This document shows, one piece after another, positions 13,776 through 13,836 of a stretch of 13,836 nucleotides of DNA; position 1 is the stretch's first letter, and every line of letters begins with the position of its first letter. Source of the DNA: JAEUMW01 sp039807745 (GTDB taxonomy: Bacteria; Pseudomonadota; Gammaproteobacteria; Burkholderiales; JAEUMW01); contig JBDHRV010000097.1 in the NCBI GenBank assembly GCA_039807745.1, positions 1-13,836 of the forward strand, given 5' to 3'. The notes under the pieces are model-generated. The model was not told the DNA's origin, did not search any database, and was given only the letters and a program-made list of their open reading frames with translations. Both the position numbers and the translations under genes were made by a program.

Positions 13776-13836
13776 GACTCTTTTATCTCCGTAAATGAAG
13801 GACTTGGCAACACGTTCTGGTCGCCGAGGCGCGGAG
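13776..13836 (-). other. Upstream region of the lipoprotein gene, cut by the window edge
   Basis: These 61 bases hold the GGAG ribosome site (about 13787-13790) and a possible TTGCCA -35-like hexamer. The best -10 match (GATAAA) would overlap the ribosome site, so the true promoter is not settled. No gene is seen. Confidence 0.4.

Noticed and set aside
1..13836. Mobile elements, CRISPR arrays, tRNA or rRNA genes, toxin-antitoxin or phage-defence genes
   Set aside because: None seen. No transposase-like protein, direct-repeat array, cloverleaf or defence domain was recognised, and gene style is uniform across the window.

Overview
This is a GC-rich window with dense, mostly minus-strand genes and clear housekeeping operons. 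The order pcnB-folK-deoxynucleoside kinase-panB-panC-panD, an OprI-like alanine-zipper lipoprotein, and the style of the regulators all point to a Betaproteobacterium. Genus cannot be named from the sequence alone. There are no insertion sequences, tRNA or rRNA genes, CRISPR arrays or phage genes, so this looks like ordinary chromosome with one accessory-looking metabolic operon.

Left part (1-1141, minus): a MarR-type regulator is followed by a major facilitator superfamily (MFS) permease that runs off the left edge. Their promoter has a perfect TTGACA -35 box. A perfect 18-bp palindrome sits directly on its -10/start region, as expected for an autorepressed regulator-exporter pair.

Carboxylate operon (1167-5957, minus): transcription order is GntP-family permease, periplasmic solute-binding protein, universal stress protein, propionate CoA-transferase-like enzyme. 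Gaps are 14 and 9 nt, then 43 nt. The set suggests uptake of a small organic acid and its activation to a CoA thioester. A binding protein beside a GntP carrier with no ABC genes is unusual. The CoA-transferase carries an extra C-terminal domain of about 135 residues.

Pantothenate/folate/RNA operon (6136-10855, minus): pcnB, folK, a deoxynucleoside kinase, panB and panC overlap or nearly touch. panD follows after 93 nt that hold a TATAAT promoter box and a foldable leader, and ends in a clear intrinsic terminator. PanB and PanC make pantoate and join it to beta-alanine, which PanD supplies.

Right part (10914-13836): a HAD-IB phosphatase (minus) diverges from an orphan CbiM-like membrane protein (plus), which is followed by a LysM/YkuD L,D-transpeptidase of the ErfK/YbiS type (plus). 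Facing the transpeptidase, across a 10-bp-stem hairpin, is an alanine-zipper lipoprotein ending in lysine. Enzyme and likely substrate are therefore neighbours: the transpeptidase probably anchors the lipoprotein to peptidoglycan.
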